Source: Flavobacterium quisquiliarum
Lineage (GTDB): Bacteria > Bacteroidota > Bacteroidia > Flavobacteriales > Flavobacteriaceae
Length of the DNA: 64,000 nucleotides
Assembly (NCBI RefSeq): GCF_019308285.1
Contig: NZ_WWEM01000002.1
Coordinates: forward strand, 37,522-101,521
Direction of reading: 5' to 3'
In this document: positions 55,024-64,000 of the stretch, in pieces
Layout: every line of letters begins with the position of its first letter
Position numbering within the stretch: the first letter of the stretch is position 1
The notes under the pieces: model-generated
Database searches by the model: none
Told to the model about the DNA's origin: nothing
Seen by the model: only the letters and a program-made list of their open reading frames with translations
Program-made: the position numbers and the translations under genes

Positions 55024-55881
55024 TTACTCGTAAATAAACGTTTTTTCGGTTTTTACAATTCCATTTTCTTCTATCTGAGAACAAGAAATTGGAAAGTTTA
55101 ATTTGTTGTATTTATATTTTCTGCTTACCGCAACTAATGCTGTAGATGACGGACTGAAATTCATTTCATTATTATATGAAATCGCTTCAAAAGGAAATTC
55201 CTCCTCATGGTAGGAGATCATTGGCACAATCACTTTATAATTATCTCCAAAAAGATTCTGAACAATCAATTGATCTACCGATTTTTTATCATCATAAGTA
55301 AAGGTTTTAGAGATTTTATCTCCAACTAAACCTCTGTGTTTAGAGACATTATCGTTTACATAAACATATTCTAATTTTCCAATAATAGCTTTATTTCTAT
55401 CGCGAGAAGTACGTCTTACAATGATTCCGTTTTCAACAAGGTATTCAATATCATCTAATAAGTTTTGATGATTAGTACTGCTTTTAGTAGTTACTTTTAT
55501 CCTTGCGCCTTCATAAACAAATGAAACTGTTTTGGTGATATAATTTGGCCCTTCCTGATATTTTTTTACAAATTTGGTAATATTATTATCAGCGTTGTAA
55601 GTATAGTTAATTACTTCTTTCCAGTCGCTTCCTATTTTATCTTTAACGGTCATATCTAATAATCCGTTTTTATTGTAATAGAAATGCTGTACGACATCTG
55701 AAGTTGTGATTGTCTGAAGTTTCCCGTCTTTAAAGACCATTGTTTTATTTACAATTTCACCGTCTTTAGAGTTTTGGTAATTTGTTTTTACAATGTTAAT
55801 CTGCTTTAGTTTAACATCATCTTGACTATGCATCAAGAATGGAAACACCATCAATAAGATGGCAGCAAAGTAGGTTCTCAT
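55024..55881 (-). CDS. Secreted protein with YD-type repeats
   Basis: A 285-residue exported protein with signal peptide MRTYFAAILLMVFPFLMHSQ. The body has beta-hairpin repeats (HFYYNKNGLLDMTVKDK, INYTYNADNNITKFVKKY, FIYE at the end) like those in the lipoprotein at 30.6-31.4 kb. An in-frame ATG at 55926 is possible, but 55881 gives a proper signal peptide. Function unknown. Confidence 0.75.
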   Translation of the reverse strand: MRTYFAAILLMVFPFLMHSQDDVKLKQINIVKTNYQNSKDGEIVNKTMVFKDGKLQTITTSDVVQHFYYNKNGLLDMTVKDKIGSDWKEVINYTYNADNNITKFVKKYQEGPNYITKTVSFVYEGARIKVTTKSSTNHQNLLDDIEYLVENGIIVRRTSRDRNKAIIGKLEYVYVNDNVSKHRGLVGDKISKTFTYDDKKSVDQLIVQNLFGDNYKVIVPMISYHEEEFPFEAISYNNEMNFSPSSTALVAVSRKYKYNKLNFPISCSQIEENGIVKTEKTFIYE

Positions 55882-55926
55882 ATTTGTTTTTGTATTGATT
55901 TGGGATGACCAAAATACAAAAATCAA

Positions 55927-56379
55927 TTAGATTTTAAGAATTTGAAATACAAAAACTACAAACTTTTCAATAAAAACCTAAAAACCAACCCATTATTTAT
56001 TAAAATAAAAATTATCTCCTACTTTTCACCAAATAGTTTTACACTGATTTTTGTTTATATTGTTTTATCTATTTGAAAAACAAAAAATTAAAAATGCAAT
56101 TTAAAGTTCTTAAAAGTTTATGTATACGATTTAAGTATATCAGAATAGTGCAATAAATCGTAAATAACGAAACAAACTATTTGTAAATAATTGTCAGCTC
56201 TCAGTTTGTGATATATTTCAAAAACACAATATCTAAAAGAGATGACAAAATATTAACTTAAAAATTCAGAGAATCGAAAAAAAATGCACGAGAAAATTTG
56301 TTGCTTTAATTTCAACATTAAACTTAATTAGTTTTGGTTTTTATAATAAAAAACAAAGACAGGTTTATCCTGCTTTAGT
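55927..56379. other. 453-bp AT-rich gap without recognised feature
   Basis: Very AT-rich DNA between the secreted-protein gene and the truncated transposase. I see no ORF, strong hairpin, repeat family or promoter. Remains of a lost DDE domain of the neighbouring transposase are not recognisable by eye. Confidence 0.5.
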
Positions 56380-56976
56380 TTAATTTTTAGAAATTTTACA
56401 ATATAAACCTAATTCACACATATATCTTTTTGTCGTTGAACTAGATATTTTATAACCGTTTTTTTGGAGTATTTTTGCTATTCTTTGCGCACCATATCGC
56501 TGTTGAAAATTGAAAAAAACTTTCGTAATTTCTTCTTTTATTAAAATTCTTTTTTGTTGTGCTTCCGAAAGACTCTGGTTTTTCCAATTACTATAGGTAC
56601 GTGTACTAAAATTTAATACTTTGCACATCTTTCTTATAGAGTAATTTTTTTCATGATTTCGTATAAATTGAAAAATTTCAAATTTTCCTTGATACATACA
56701 ATCTCCTGCTTTCTTAAAAATTTCAAACTTCAAATCTAAATCTTTAATTTTTTTTTTAAGTTCATATTTTTTTTTATCATCTGGACTTAATCTCAAAGTA
56801 CCTGTACCCGGAAAACTTCCAGTTCCATATTTTTGATAATCCTGTCTCCATCTGGTAAGTAATGAAGAAGTTATATTAAGTTCTTTTTCAACTTCTGCAA
56901 TATTGCCTCTTTCATAACTTAATTTGACAGCCTCTACCTTGAAATCAAAGCTATAAACCATTGGTTTCTTTTTCAT
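56380..56976 (-). pseudogene. Truncated IS3-type transposase (no DDE domain)
   Basis: A 198-residue protein with the two N-terminal parts of an IS3-type transposase: a helix-turn-helix (YSFDFKVEAVKLSYERGN...LLTRWRQDYQKYGTGSFPGTG, about 8-58) and the HTH_21-like part (YSIRKMCKVLNFSTRTYSNWK..., about 112-132). It stops at LGLYCKISKN, exactly where the intact neighbour (57106-58269) continues into its catalytic DDE domain. It cannot transpose alone. The two are related but clearly different in sequence. The ORF itself is undamaged, so a regulator-like role is possible but unsupported. Confidence 0.7.
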
Positions 56977-57105
56977 TTTTGCAAAAATTTTATTTACGTG
57001 CCTTAAATATTAAATTAGAAAATGGTTTTTGATAAATAAATTCATATCATTAGCAAACTACTTTTAAGTTTTAAATTGATAATTAAAAAAAGCTAAATCT
57101 CAAAG

Positions 57106-58269
57106 TTAATTATCTTGGTTAAACTCTTCTATGTTTTTAAAATTCAAAGCTGAATGTATTCTTTTTTTATTGTACCAATTTTCTATAAAATCAAATATTT
57201 TTTCTCTCATTTCTTTTTTAGATAGGAATTTAGTTTGCCTATGTATTAATTCTCTTTTTAGCGTATTGAAAAAGCTCTCAGCTACGGCATTATCAAGATG
57301 ATTCCCTTTACGGTTCATACTTCTTGTTACACATTGATAAGAATCTAATTTATGTACAAAAGCTCTACTTGCATATTGTACCCCTCTATCAGAGTGAAAT
57401 ATTAAAAAGTCTTTAATTTCTCGATTACTTATTGCCATTTCCCAGGCAGGTAAAACGGTACTTTTAACAGACAAACTAGTCCCTAAGTTCCAACCAATTA
57501 TTTTTCTATCATATAAATCCATAATTATAGTCAAATACATAAATCTTTTATCTATTTGTATATAGGTTATATCTGAAACCCATACTTTTGAAGGTGCATT
57601 TACAGAAAAATTTCTGTTTAATACATTTGGAGAAGTAAATAAATTGTGTTTTGAATCTGTAGTTACTTTAAATCTACGTTTAAGCTTCCTATACAAGCCC
57701 ATTTCTTTCATGTGAAATGCTACTTGTGCTATTGATATTTTGGTTCCTCTGTTATTAAGTTCTCTGGTGATTTTAACAGATCCGTATTGTTTATTAAACT
57801 CATAATAAATTGAAATGATTTTTGTTCTAAGTAGCAATATTCGTTTTTGACTTTCTGAAATAACTTGCTTTTTCCATACACGAAAAGTGCTTTCAGATAC
57901 TCCTAAAATCTGACACATTTTATTTATAGGATATATTTTTTCATTTTCACTAATGAACGAAAAAACAAAAGATTTTCCCATTGATAGATACTTCGAACCA
58001 TTTATCAAAATATCAAATTTTTGTTCAGATTCTTTGAGTTTTTGCTCAAGTTCGAAAATTTCTTTTTTATCCGGATTTATCCTTTTCTTACCCGTTCCAG
58101 GAAAACTTCCTTTACCAAATTGTTGATATATCTGACGCCATTCAGTTAATCTTGCTGGGTTTATTTCAAGTTCAATGGCCAGCTCTTTAAGAGTGGCTCT
58201 TTTATAACTTAAATGTACCGCTTGTTCTTTAAAAAGAGGAGAATATATTATTCTTTGCTTCCTTAACAT
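57106..58269 (-). mobile_element. IS3-family transposase, single fused ORF
   Basis: A 387-residue transposase. Order: helix-turn-helix (about 9-50), GSFPGTGKKRINPDK linker, HTH_21-like domain (about 113-200), and a retroviral-integrase-type catalytic domain with DDE triad Asp233 (WVSDITYI), Asp294 (FHSDRGVQY) and Glu331 (NAVAESFFNTLKRE). IS3 elements usually have orfA and orfB joined by a programmed frameshift; here one continuous frame covers both. I could not find convincing terminal inverted repeats in the AT-rich flanks, nor a target duplication. Looks intact. Confidence 0.88.
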
Positions 58270-58499
58270 CAGATTTAATCAATTAAAATACTGATAACTA
58301 AGTTAATACATTTTATTTAAAATGTTTAATATTCTCTATAAATCATTTTTTGATTAAAACATTCTTTTAATCATGAGTTTTACAAATTAGATTGCGATAA
58401 GTTCCCTTTACTCAAATGAAACGATATAAAAAATATCTACATATAAAATCAATTTCGTAAAAAATCAATAATAAACTGTCGTTTTTTAAGCTTTAAATC

Positions 58500-59720
58500 T
58501 TAAACTGTCGTTCTAATTTTAGAAACCATAAAAGCAATCAGCACTCCAAAAATTCCAATAAAAGCAAAAGAAAACTGAAGTCCAAAACTTTGCGCAATAT
58601 GCCCAATTACTGGCGGCCCCATTAAGAAGCCAAGGAAGCTCACACTCGAAACAATTGTTAAAGCTTCTCCTGCTGGAACTGTTGGATTTTTACCTGCAAT
58701 GCTATAAACAGTAGGAACAATCGTTGCAACTCCCAAACCAACAAACATAAAGGCAATGGTGCAAGGAACGATATAAGGAAGAAAAACAGCCGTAAAAAGT
58801 CCAGCCGAAATCATAACGCCGCTAATCTGCATAACACGCTCGCGACCGAATTTATTGATTAGACCATCGCCAAGGAATCTGCCGCTGGCCATCATAATCA
58901 TAAAAGAAGTATATCCTAGAACAACCAACGGTCCCGGCGCTTTTACAATGTCTTTAAAGTAAACACCACTCCAGTCAAACATAACCCCTTCGCTCGCCAT
59001 ACTGCAAAATCCGATAACACCCAGCCAAAGCAAAGCCGAATCTGGTTTTACAAATAGCTTTTTTTTCTCTTCTTTGGCTTTTGACTTCTCTTTGGCTCTA
59101 ACCAAAAATTTAAAATTAAATGCCACCATCAATAAAACAATGAATCCAACAATTATAAAATGATGCAACGGATTTAATTTTAAAGTCAACATCCCCAATC
59201 CAACCAATGCGCCTGTGAATCCTGCAAAACTCCACATTCCGTGAAATGAGGACATGATTGTTTTTTTGAATAAAACTTCAGTATAAACGCCTTGTGTATT
59301 TACGGCAATATTGGCAAGATTTCCAAACAAACCGAACAGAAATAATCCAAGGGATAATTGCAATGCCGTTGTTGCCAATCCTAAATTAATAAGACAGAAA
59401 ACATACATGATAAGAGAGAAAATCAAAATACGATGGCTTCCAAATTTTGTTACCATTTTTCCTGAAAACGGCATAATTGCCAATTGACCAACTGGAAGCG
59501 CAAAAAGTATAGAACCTAAATCACCTTCTGTTAAATGCAAGGCTGTTTTAATGTCTGGAATTCGGCTCGCCCAAGTTGCAAAACTTAATCCCATTCCGAA
59601 ATAAAACATTCCAACGGCAAATCGAACTCGGTTTAAATAAGAGGCTTTTGCTTCTCTAAATACTTTCTTGATTTTCCCTTTGGTTTGAAAAAGCGCTAAT
59701 GGATTAAAGTTTATCAGCAT
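58500..59720 (-). CDS. Major facilitator superfamily transporter
   Basis: A 406-residue inner-membrane carrier with 12 predicted helices. Visible MFS marks are RFAVGMFYFGMGLSFATWASRIPDIK (helix 1), GKMVTKFGSHRIL (loop 2-3, motif A-like, about 106-118) and a central charged loop KEKSKAKEEKKK. The start of YbjJ-like MFS proteins (ATWASRIPDIK..L.L..G.LG) is similar. Substrate unknown. Single gene; TATTTTTG in minus-strand reading at 59751-59744 may be its -7 element. Confidence 0.88.
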   Translation of the reverse strand: MLINFNPLALFQTKGKIKKVFREAKASYLNRVRFAVGMFYFGMGLSFATWASRIPDIKTALHLTEGDLGSILFALPVGQLAIMPFSGKMVTKFGSHRILIFSLIMYVFCLINLGLATTALQLSLGLFLFGLFGNLANIAVNTQGVYTEVLFKKTIMSSFHGMWSFAGFTGALVGLGMLTLKLNPLHHFIIVGFIVLLMVAFNFKFLVRAKEKSKAKEEKKKLFVKPDSALLWLGVIGFCSMASEGVMFDWSGVYFKDIVKAPGPLVVLGYTSFMIMMASGRFLGDGLINKFGRERVMQISGVMISAGLFTAVFLPYIVPCTIAFMFVGLGVATIVPTVYSIAGKNPTVPAGEALTIVSSVSFLGFLMGPPVIGHIAQSFGLQFSFAFIGIFGVLIAFMVSKIRTTV

Positions 59721-59910
59721 ATTGAATTTTTATTGAATATTGTCAAAAATACTAAAAACGCTTAGCAAAGTGCACAGAGCCTAGGGTTATGCACAATTTA
59801 CAACGTTATTGTTTATAAATTCGAAGGTTATTAATTGAAATCTTCTTATTAAAATTACAATTTTTCGGGTTTAGTCGAATTATAATTTGTTTCATTTTTT
59901 AATTTGAAAC

Positions 59911-59951
59911 AAAAAAAGAAGCTGCATCAAAATTGATACAGCCTCTTTTTT
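59911..59951 (-). terminator. Terminator downstream of Gfo/Idh/MocA gene
   Basis: GAGGCTGTATCAA / TTGATGCAGCTTC in minus-strand reading, stem with one mismatch and seven T after. It is 160 bp after the stop, with a degenerate repeat between. Confidence 0.7.
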
Positions 59952-59956
59952 ATGTT

Positions 59957-60091
59957 ATTGATCGTTCCGCAGAAACATTTGATTTTGACATCATTTTCTA
60001 CATTCCAACATATCAAACGTCCCTATGAAACGAAATCCACTGGACATTATTTTTTTCTACCGATGAAACATTCTTACGGAATGATAACGTT
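59957..60091. other. Possible degenerate dispersed repeat
   Basis: The 392-bp gap holds pieces GTTCCGCAGAAAC, GTCCCTATGAAACG and ATTCTTACGGAATGA with TTTTCTACCGATGAAACATT. These look like decayed copies of a GTTCCGTAGGAAC-type flavobacterial repeat. No second copy exists in this window, so this rests on memory of such repeats. Confidence 0.35.
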
Positions 60092-60112
60092 ATCTATAAA
60101 TAATTAAAATCT

Positions 60113-61156
60113 TTACGATATACTGATTACCTTTTGTTGGGCATTGCTTGCAATGGCAGCTTCTATAATCTGCATTACTTTTACACCTTCATCTGCGGTA
60201 ACAGGTTCTGGTTTATGGTTTGCAATAGAATCGTAAACACCATCAAAAAAACTGAAATAATTTCCTTGAAGCGTTGGTACTTTTTCTCTCACAATTTTAC
60301 CATCTATTTCAGTATGCAAAAGTCCTTGTAAATTTTCATCTTCTGTTCCCCAGGAATCTAAGTTTGGTTTTTTTCCTACTTTTAAATCGTCTTCTTGTAC
60401 GTCTCCGCGAGGTTTTAAAAACGAACCTTTTTTTCCGTGAAGCGTATACGCTGGATTGGCTTCTCTAACAAAAAATCCTGCTTTTATTCTCACTCTGAAA
60501 TTAGCATAAAACAAAGTCAAATCAATCCAATCATCAACTACAGAGTTTTCTCTCGTTACACGGATATCTCCAAATACTGATTTTGGACAGCCAAATAAAC
60601 TCACTGCCTGATCGATAATATGTGGCCCTAAATCTTTCAGAACTCCCGCACCATCATTTGCCGTTTCTTTATGCGCTTTTGGACTCAATAACGGATTGTA
60701 TCTGTCAAAATGAAATTCAGCTTCGACTAAATCTCCTAAAACGCCGTCATCTATAATTTTTTTAACGGTTTTGAAATCACTGTCCCATCTTCTGTTTTGA
60801 AAAACGGCTAATTTCACTCCTTTATCTTTTGCAATCTTTGCGAGTTCTTTTGCTTCCGCAGCAGTTGTAGTGAACGCTTTTTCAACAACCGCATGTTTTC
60901 CTGCTAAAAGTACTTTTTTAGCATATTCGTAATGCGTTCCGACTGGCGTATTCACAATTACCAAATCTACATCATCTGCCAAAAGTTCGTCCAGAGTGGC
61001 ATAACTTTTCACGTATGGATAATCTTCCTGAATTAGTTTTTTACTTCTTTCCCAAGAACCTAATAATTCAAATCCCTGATGAATATCTAAAAACGGAGCG
61101 TGAAAAACTTTCCCCGACATTCCGTATGATAATAATGCTGTTTTTATTTTCTGCAT
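60113..61156 (-). CDS. Gfo/Idh/MocA-family oxidoreductase
   Basis: A 347-residue NAD(P)-dependent oxidoreductase. The Rossmann segment is LLSYGMSGKVFHAPFL (about 8-23), the usual EKP motif reads VVEKAF (about 88-93), and the C-terminal domain has DLGPHIIDQAVSLFG (about 177-191) with the catalytic His. It resembles the YdgJ-like sugar or inositol dehydrogenase group. Ala instead of Pro in the EKP motif is a mild variant. ATG 61156 (MQKIKTALLSYG) is preferred over 61186. Substrate unknown. Confidence 0.87.
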   Translation of the reverse strand: MQKIKTALLSYGMSGKVFHAPFLDIHQGFELLGSWERSKKLIQEDYPYVKSYATLDELLADDVDLVIVNTPVGTHYEYAKKVLLAGKHAVVEKAFTTTAAEAKELAKIAKDKGVKLAVFQNRRWDSDFKTVKKIIDDGVLGDLVEAEFHFDRYNPLLSPKAHKETANDGAGVLKDLGPHIIDQAVSLFGCPKSVFGDIRVTRENSVVDDWIDLTLFYANFRVRIKAGFFVREANPAYTLHGKKGSFLKPRGDVQEDDLKVGKKPNLDSWGTEDENLQGLLHTEIDGKIVREKVPTLQGNYFSFFDGVYDSIANHKPEPVTADEGVKVMQIIEAAIASNAQQKVISIS

Positions 61157-61173
61157 GTTGTTATGGTTTTTTA

Positions 61174-61231
61174 GCCACGAATTCACGAATTTATTTTTTT
61201 TAATAAAACCTTTAATTCGTGAATTCGTGGC
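61174..61231. repeat. GCCACGAATTCACGAATT inverted repeat, copy 4
   Basis: Left arm 61174-61191 and right arm 61214-61231 are perfect 18-nt reverse complements. It fills most of the gap between two same-strand genes. Confidence 0.88.
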
Positions 61232-61241
61232 GGAAAAAATA

Positions 61242-62312
61242 TTAAAGTTTAGCTCTTTCGTATTGTTTTGGCCATTGAATATCGGCGTTTAGTTCTTTGG
61301 CAAAATCCAAAGGTAAATTCGGATTTCTTAATGATTCTCTGGCGAATAAAATCAAATCGGCCTGACCGTTATTTAAAATATCTTCGGCTTGTTGGGCTTC
61401 AGTAATTAAACCAACTGCTCCTGTTGCGATATTTGCTTCTTTCTTTACTTTTTCAGCAAAAGGAACTTGGTATCCTGGCCCAAGAGTAATTTTTTGATGA
61501 GAAACCAATCCGCCTGACGAAACATCGATTAAATCTACTCCTTTTTCTTTTAATATTTTAGAAAGCTGTACCGATTCTTCTGGATTCCATCCGCCTTCTG
61601 CCCAATCTGTTGCTGAGATTCTAACCAATAATGGAAGATTTGAAGGCCATTCCGTTTGAACTGCTTCTACAATTTCCAGTGTAAAACGAATTCGGTTTTC
61701 AAAACTTCCGCCGTATTCGTCTGTTCTTACATTCGTTAAAGGCGATAAAAATTGGTGTAATAAATAACCGTGCGCGGCATGAATTTCCAAAACCTGATAG
61801 CCTGCTTCGACTACTCTTTTTGTTGCCGATTTAAAATCTGAAATGACTTTTTGAATTCCGTTTTTATCTAAAGCTTCCGGAAGAAACGGTTCGTTGTCGT
61901 GATACGGAATCGCACTTGGCGCAACCGTCTGCCATCCGCCTTGAGCGAAATCTAATTTTTTATTGCCCAGCCAAGGAGCCGAAACACTGGCTTTTCGTCC
62001 AGCATGCGCCAATTGAATTCCGGGAATCGAATTCTGAGATACAATAAACTGATTGATTTCTTTTAGTTTTTCGATATGCTCGTCTTTCCATATTCCAAGA
62101 TCAGAAGGCGAAATTCTGGCTTCAGGAGAAACAGCTGTTGTTTCCTGAATAATTAAACCTGCACCGCCACTGGCACGACTTCCTAAATGCACCAAATGCC
62201 AATTGTTTGCAAAGCCGTCTTCGGCAGAATATTGACACATGGGCGAAATAGCAATTCTATTTTTTAGGGTAATGTTTTTTATAGTTAAAGGAGAAAATAA
62301 TTGTGAAGCCAT
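61242..62312 (-). CDS. Old yellow enzyme family NADH:flavin oxidoreductase (YqjM-like)
   Basis: A 356-residue FMN-dependent ene-reductase of the thermophilic-like/YqjM class. Marks: KNRIAISPMCQYSAEDG with Cys26 at the same position as the redox-modulating Cys26 of YqjM (NamA), HLGSRASGGAGLIIQETTAVSPEARIS (about 41-67), HAAHGYLLHQFLSPLTNVRTDEYGGSFENR (about 178-207), and FMN-phosphate contacts near TGAVGLI (about 295-301). It reduces activated C=C bonds; the natural substrate is unknown. Confidence 0.93.
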   Translation of the reverse strand: MASQLFSPLTIKNITLKNRIAISPMCQYSAEDGFANNWHLVHLGSRASGGAGLIIQETTAVSPEARISPSDLGIWKDEHIEKLKEINQFIVSQNSIPGIQLAHAGRKASVSAPWLGNKKLDFAQGGWQTVAPSAIPYHDNEPFLPEALDKNGIQKVISDFKSATKRVVEAGYQVLEIHAAHGYLLHQFLSPLTNVRTDEYGGSFENRIRFTLEIVEAVQTEWPSNLPLLVRISATDWAEGGWNPEESVQLSKILKEKGVDLIDVSSGGLVSHQKITLGPGYQVPFAEKVKKEANIATGAVGLITEAQQAEDILNNGQADLILFARESLRNPNLPLDFAKELNADIQWPKQYERAKL

Positions 62313-62476
62313 ACTTGTAACTTTTAATGGTTTTATACTACCTATTAAATAAGGTAATGTTCAAAAAAGTAAAGTTACGGCATCTTGTTAAAACGAGATA
62401 TTTAAATGTTTATTAATTAACAAACATTTAAAACCTTAAACATTATCTTGCGGTCTTAAATTAAATTATAAAACGC

Positions 62477-62484
62477 TACTTTTG
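62477..62484 (+). promoter_or_regulatory. -7 element of rseP
   Basis: TACTTTTG 28 bp before the start codon fits TAnnTTTG; a -33 match at proper spacing is not seen. Confidence 0.45.
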
Positions 62485-62512
62485 TGCGTTAAATACGAAC
62501 TAAAAATAAAAA

Positions 62513-63856
62513 ATGGATATAGTTATCAAACTCTCTCAATTTCTATTGAGTTTATCTTTACTTATTATTCTTCATGAATTAGGGCATTTTATCCCTGCTA
62601 AATTATTTAAAACAAGAGTCGAAAAATTTTATTTGTTTTTTGATGTTAAATATTCACTTTTCAAAAAGAAAATCGGAGAAACAGAATATGGTATTGGATG
62701 GCTTCCGTTAGGAGGTTATGTAAAGATTTCTGGAATGATTGACGAAAGTATGGACAAAGAGCAGATGGCTCAAGAGCCACAACCTTGGGAATTTCGTACT
62801 AAACCAGCTTGGCAGCGTTTAATTATTATGCTTGGCGGTGTTACTGTAAACTTTATTCTGGCTTTTATTATCTATATCGGAATGGCTTTCGCTTATGGCG
62901 ATACTTATATTGCTAATGCTGATTTAAAAGATGGTGTTCTGATTGAAAATCCAGTGATGCTTAAAGCTGGTTTTAAAACAGGCGACAAAATTATTTCGAT
63001 TGATGGAAAAAATGTAGAGAATTTTGACAAAGACATGAACATAAATATCATTATGGCAAAACATGTTTTAATTGAAAGAAATGGGAAACAACAAACTCTT
63101 ACAATGCCTACCGATTTCATTGATCAGCTTTCTAAAACAGAAAAAGGTCTTCTTGTTGGAATTCGTAGACCTTTTGCTATTAGTCAGGTTGCTGAAGATT
63201 CTCCAAATCAAAATTTAAAACCAAAAGATTTGATTCTTTCTCTTAACGGCGAAAAAATTAAATATTTTGATGAAGCTAAAGCTGTTTTAGATATAAACAA
63301 AGGAAAGCAAATTACGGCGGTTGTTTTGCGTGATTTAAAAGAAACTCCAATTACTTTAAAAGTTACCAATGATGGTAAATTAGGAGTTGTTTCTGGCGGT
63401 TTAGATATGAAATCATTAGAAAAATTGGGGTACTATAAAATCAGTAAAAAAGAATATGGTTTCTTCGAATCTATTCCGGTTGGCCTTCAAAAAGGAAAAG
63501 ATCAGTTGGTAGGTTACGGAAAACAATTGAAAATGATTTTTAATCCAGAAACTAAAGCGTACAAACAAGTAGGTGGTTTTGCGGCTATTTACAACATTTT
63601 TCCAAGTTCTTGGAGCTGGGAAGTTTTCTGGTCCATCACTGCTTTATTGTCAATTATGTTAGGAGTTATGAATTTATTGCCAATTCCTGCTCTTGATGGT
63701 GGTCACGTGATGTTTTTATTGTATGAAATCGTAAGCGGTAAAAAACCGAGCGATAAATTCCTAGAGAACGCGCAAATGGTTGGTTTTGTTTTACTTATTT
63801 CACTACTACTATTTGCTAACGGTAACGACATTTACAAAGCCATTGTTGGCAAGTAA
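62513..63856 (+). CDS. rseP: Site-2 zinc metalloprotease RseP
   Basis: A 447-residue inner-membrane protease that cleaves anti-sigma factors or signal peptide remnants within the membrane. HExxH motif His21-Glu22-Leu-Gly-His25 in the first helix, GYVKISGM (about 69-76), tandem PDZ regions in the periplasmic part (about 130-310) and the third zinc ligand in NLLPIPALDGGHV (about 390-402). As a site-2 protease it could act on FecR-type anti-sigmas such as the one in the starch locus, which is inference. Confidence 0.95.
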   Translation: MDIVIKLSQFLLSLSLLIILHELGHFIPAKLFKTRVEKFYLFFDVKYSLFKKKIGETEYGIGWLPLGGYVKISGMIDESMDKEQMAQEPQPWEFRTKPAWQRLIIMLGGVTVNFILAFIIYIGMAFAYGDTYIANADLKDGVLIENPVMLKAGFKTGDKIISIDGKNVENFDKDMNINIIMAKHVLIERNGKQQTLTMPTDFIDQLSKTEKGLLVGIRRPFAISQVAEDSPNQNLKPKDLILSLNGEKIKYFDEAKAVLDINKGKQITAVVLRDLKETPITLKVTNDGKLGVVSGGLDMKSLEKLGYYKISKKEYGFFESIPVGLQKGKDQLVGYGKQLKMIFNPETKAYKQVGGFAAIYNIFPSSWSWEVFWSITALLSIMLGVMNLLPIPALDGGHVMFLLYEIVSGKKPSDKFLENAQMVGFVLLISLLLFANGNDIYKAIVGK

Positions 63857-63885
63857 AAAAAAGTCAAAAAAAGAGTGAAAATGTT

Positions 63886-63915
63886 TTTGAGAAACTAAAA
63901 ATAGTTTTATATTTG
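63886..63915 (+). promoter_or_regulatory. Promoter of tRNA-Asn
   Basis: TTTG at 63886-63889, an 18-bp spacer, and TATATTTG at 63908-63915: the best match to the Bacteroidota promoter consensus in the window. The tRNA begins 25 bp downstream. Confidence 0.75.
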
Positions 63916-63939
63916 CACTCGCTAAAAAGAGCAATACTT

Positions 63940-64000
63940 TCCTCCTTAGCTCAGTTGGTTAGAGCATCTGACTGTTAATCAGAGGGTCCTTGGTTCGAGC
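63940..64000 (+). tRNA. tRNA-Asn (GTT), 3' end beyond window
   Basis: Cloverleaf start TCCTCCT acceptor strand, D arm GCTCAGTTGGTTAGAGC, anticodon stem and loop TCTGACTGTTAATCAGA with anticodon GTT, variable loop and first part of the T arm GGTTCGAGC. The acceptor 3' strand is cut off by the window end. Confidence 0.93.

Noticed and set aside
56977..58400. Terminal inverted repeats of the IS3-type element
   Set aside because: Comparison of both flanks by eye gave only AT-rich chance matches, so I do not give element borders.

Overview
The window looks like a chromosomal segment of a Flavobacterium-type Bacteroidota. The evidence is consistent: AT-rich DNA, promoters of the TTTG/TAnnTTTG type, a SusC/SusD pair, a type IX secretion (T9SS) tail on a pectate lyase, a SufABCDSE set with DUF2480 and DUF3078 neighbours, SDR-type threonine dehydrogenase, and many intergenic palindromic repeats. 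Almost all of it is ordinary chromosome; the only clear mobile DNA is an IS3-type pair at 56.4-58.3 kb.

Layout. 1-3.1 kb: the end of the complex I operon (nuoM, nuoN) and a BI-1-like membrane protein. 3.2-6.3 kb: an orphan secreted pectate lyase behind four copies of a 14-bp palindrome. 6.3-9.2 kb: a minus-strand membrane operon (small membrane protein, LemA, GIDE-domain protein, leucine-rich-repeat membrane protein). 9.3-17.4 kb: metabolic and cell-wall genes (ALDH7-type dehydrogenase, class II cyclic-nucleotide phosphodiesterase, 3-hydroxyanthranilate dioxygenase, an EEP-fold nuclease or phosphatase, serine hydrolase, LD-carboxypeptidase, YraN, an ACT-like protein). 17.7-29.8 kb: a starch (alpha-glucan) utilisation locus made of ECF sigma, FecR anti-sigma, SusC with STN domain, SusD, SusE/F-like binding lipoprotein, GH13 amylase lipoprotein and GH97 alpha-glucosidase. 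29.8-42.8 kb: DUF5683 protein, lipoproteins, mfd, threonine dehydrogenase, M1 and S8 peptidases, an MBL hydrolase and a coiled-coil membrane protein. 43-53.5 kb: the suf iron-sulfur assembly operon, interrupted by a YoeB-type toxin-antitoxin pair between sufB and sufC and by an opposite-strand serine hydrolase between sufD and sufS. 53.6-64 kb: hflX, a secreted protein, the IS3-like genes, an MFS transporter, a Gfo/Idh/MocA oxidoreductase, an old-yellow-enzyme homologue, rseP and the first part of a tRNA-Asn gene.

How genes work together. In the starch locus the STN domain of SusC is expected to pass a substrate signal to FecR, which frees the ECF sigma factor. The binding lipoproteins and amylase act at the surface, SusC imports, and GH97 releases glucose in the periplasm. 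In the suf region SufS and SufE supply sulfur, SufBCD is the scaffold, and SufA and the DUF59 protein help transfer clusters.

The intergenic space is unusually rich in inverted repeats from about ten sequence families. Two families (a nested double palindrome, and a roughly 70-nt structured element) occur twice, and one (arm GCCACGAATTCACGAATT) occurs four times. The observations most worth following up are the toxin-antitoxin pair inside suf, the four-palindrome operator array of the pectate lyase, the sigma/anti-sigma-controlled starch locus with a terminator and repeats between the two regulators, and the repeat families. I found no CRISPR array, prophage, integron or secondary-metabolite cluster, and nothing I would claim as a wholly new system.
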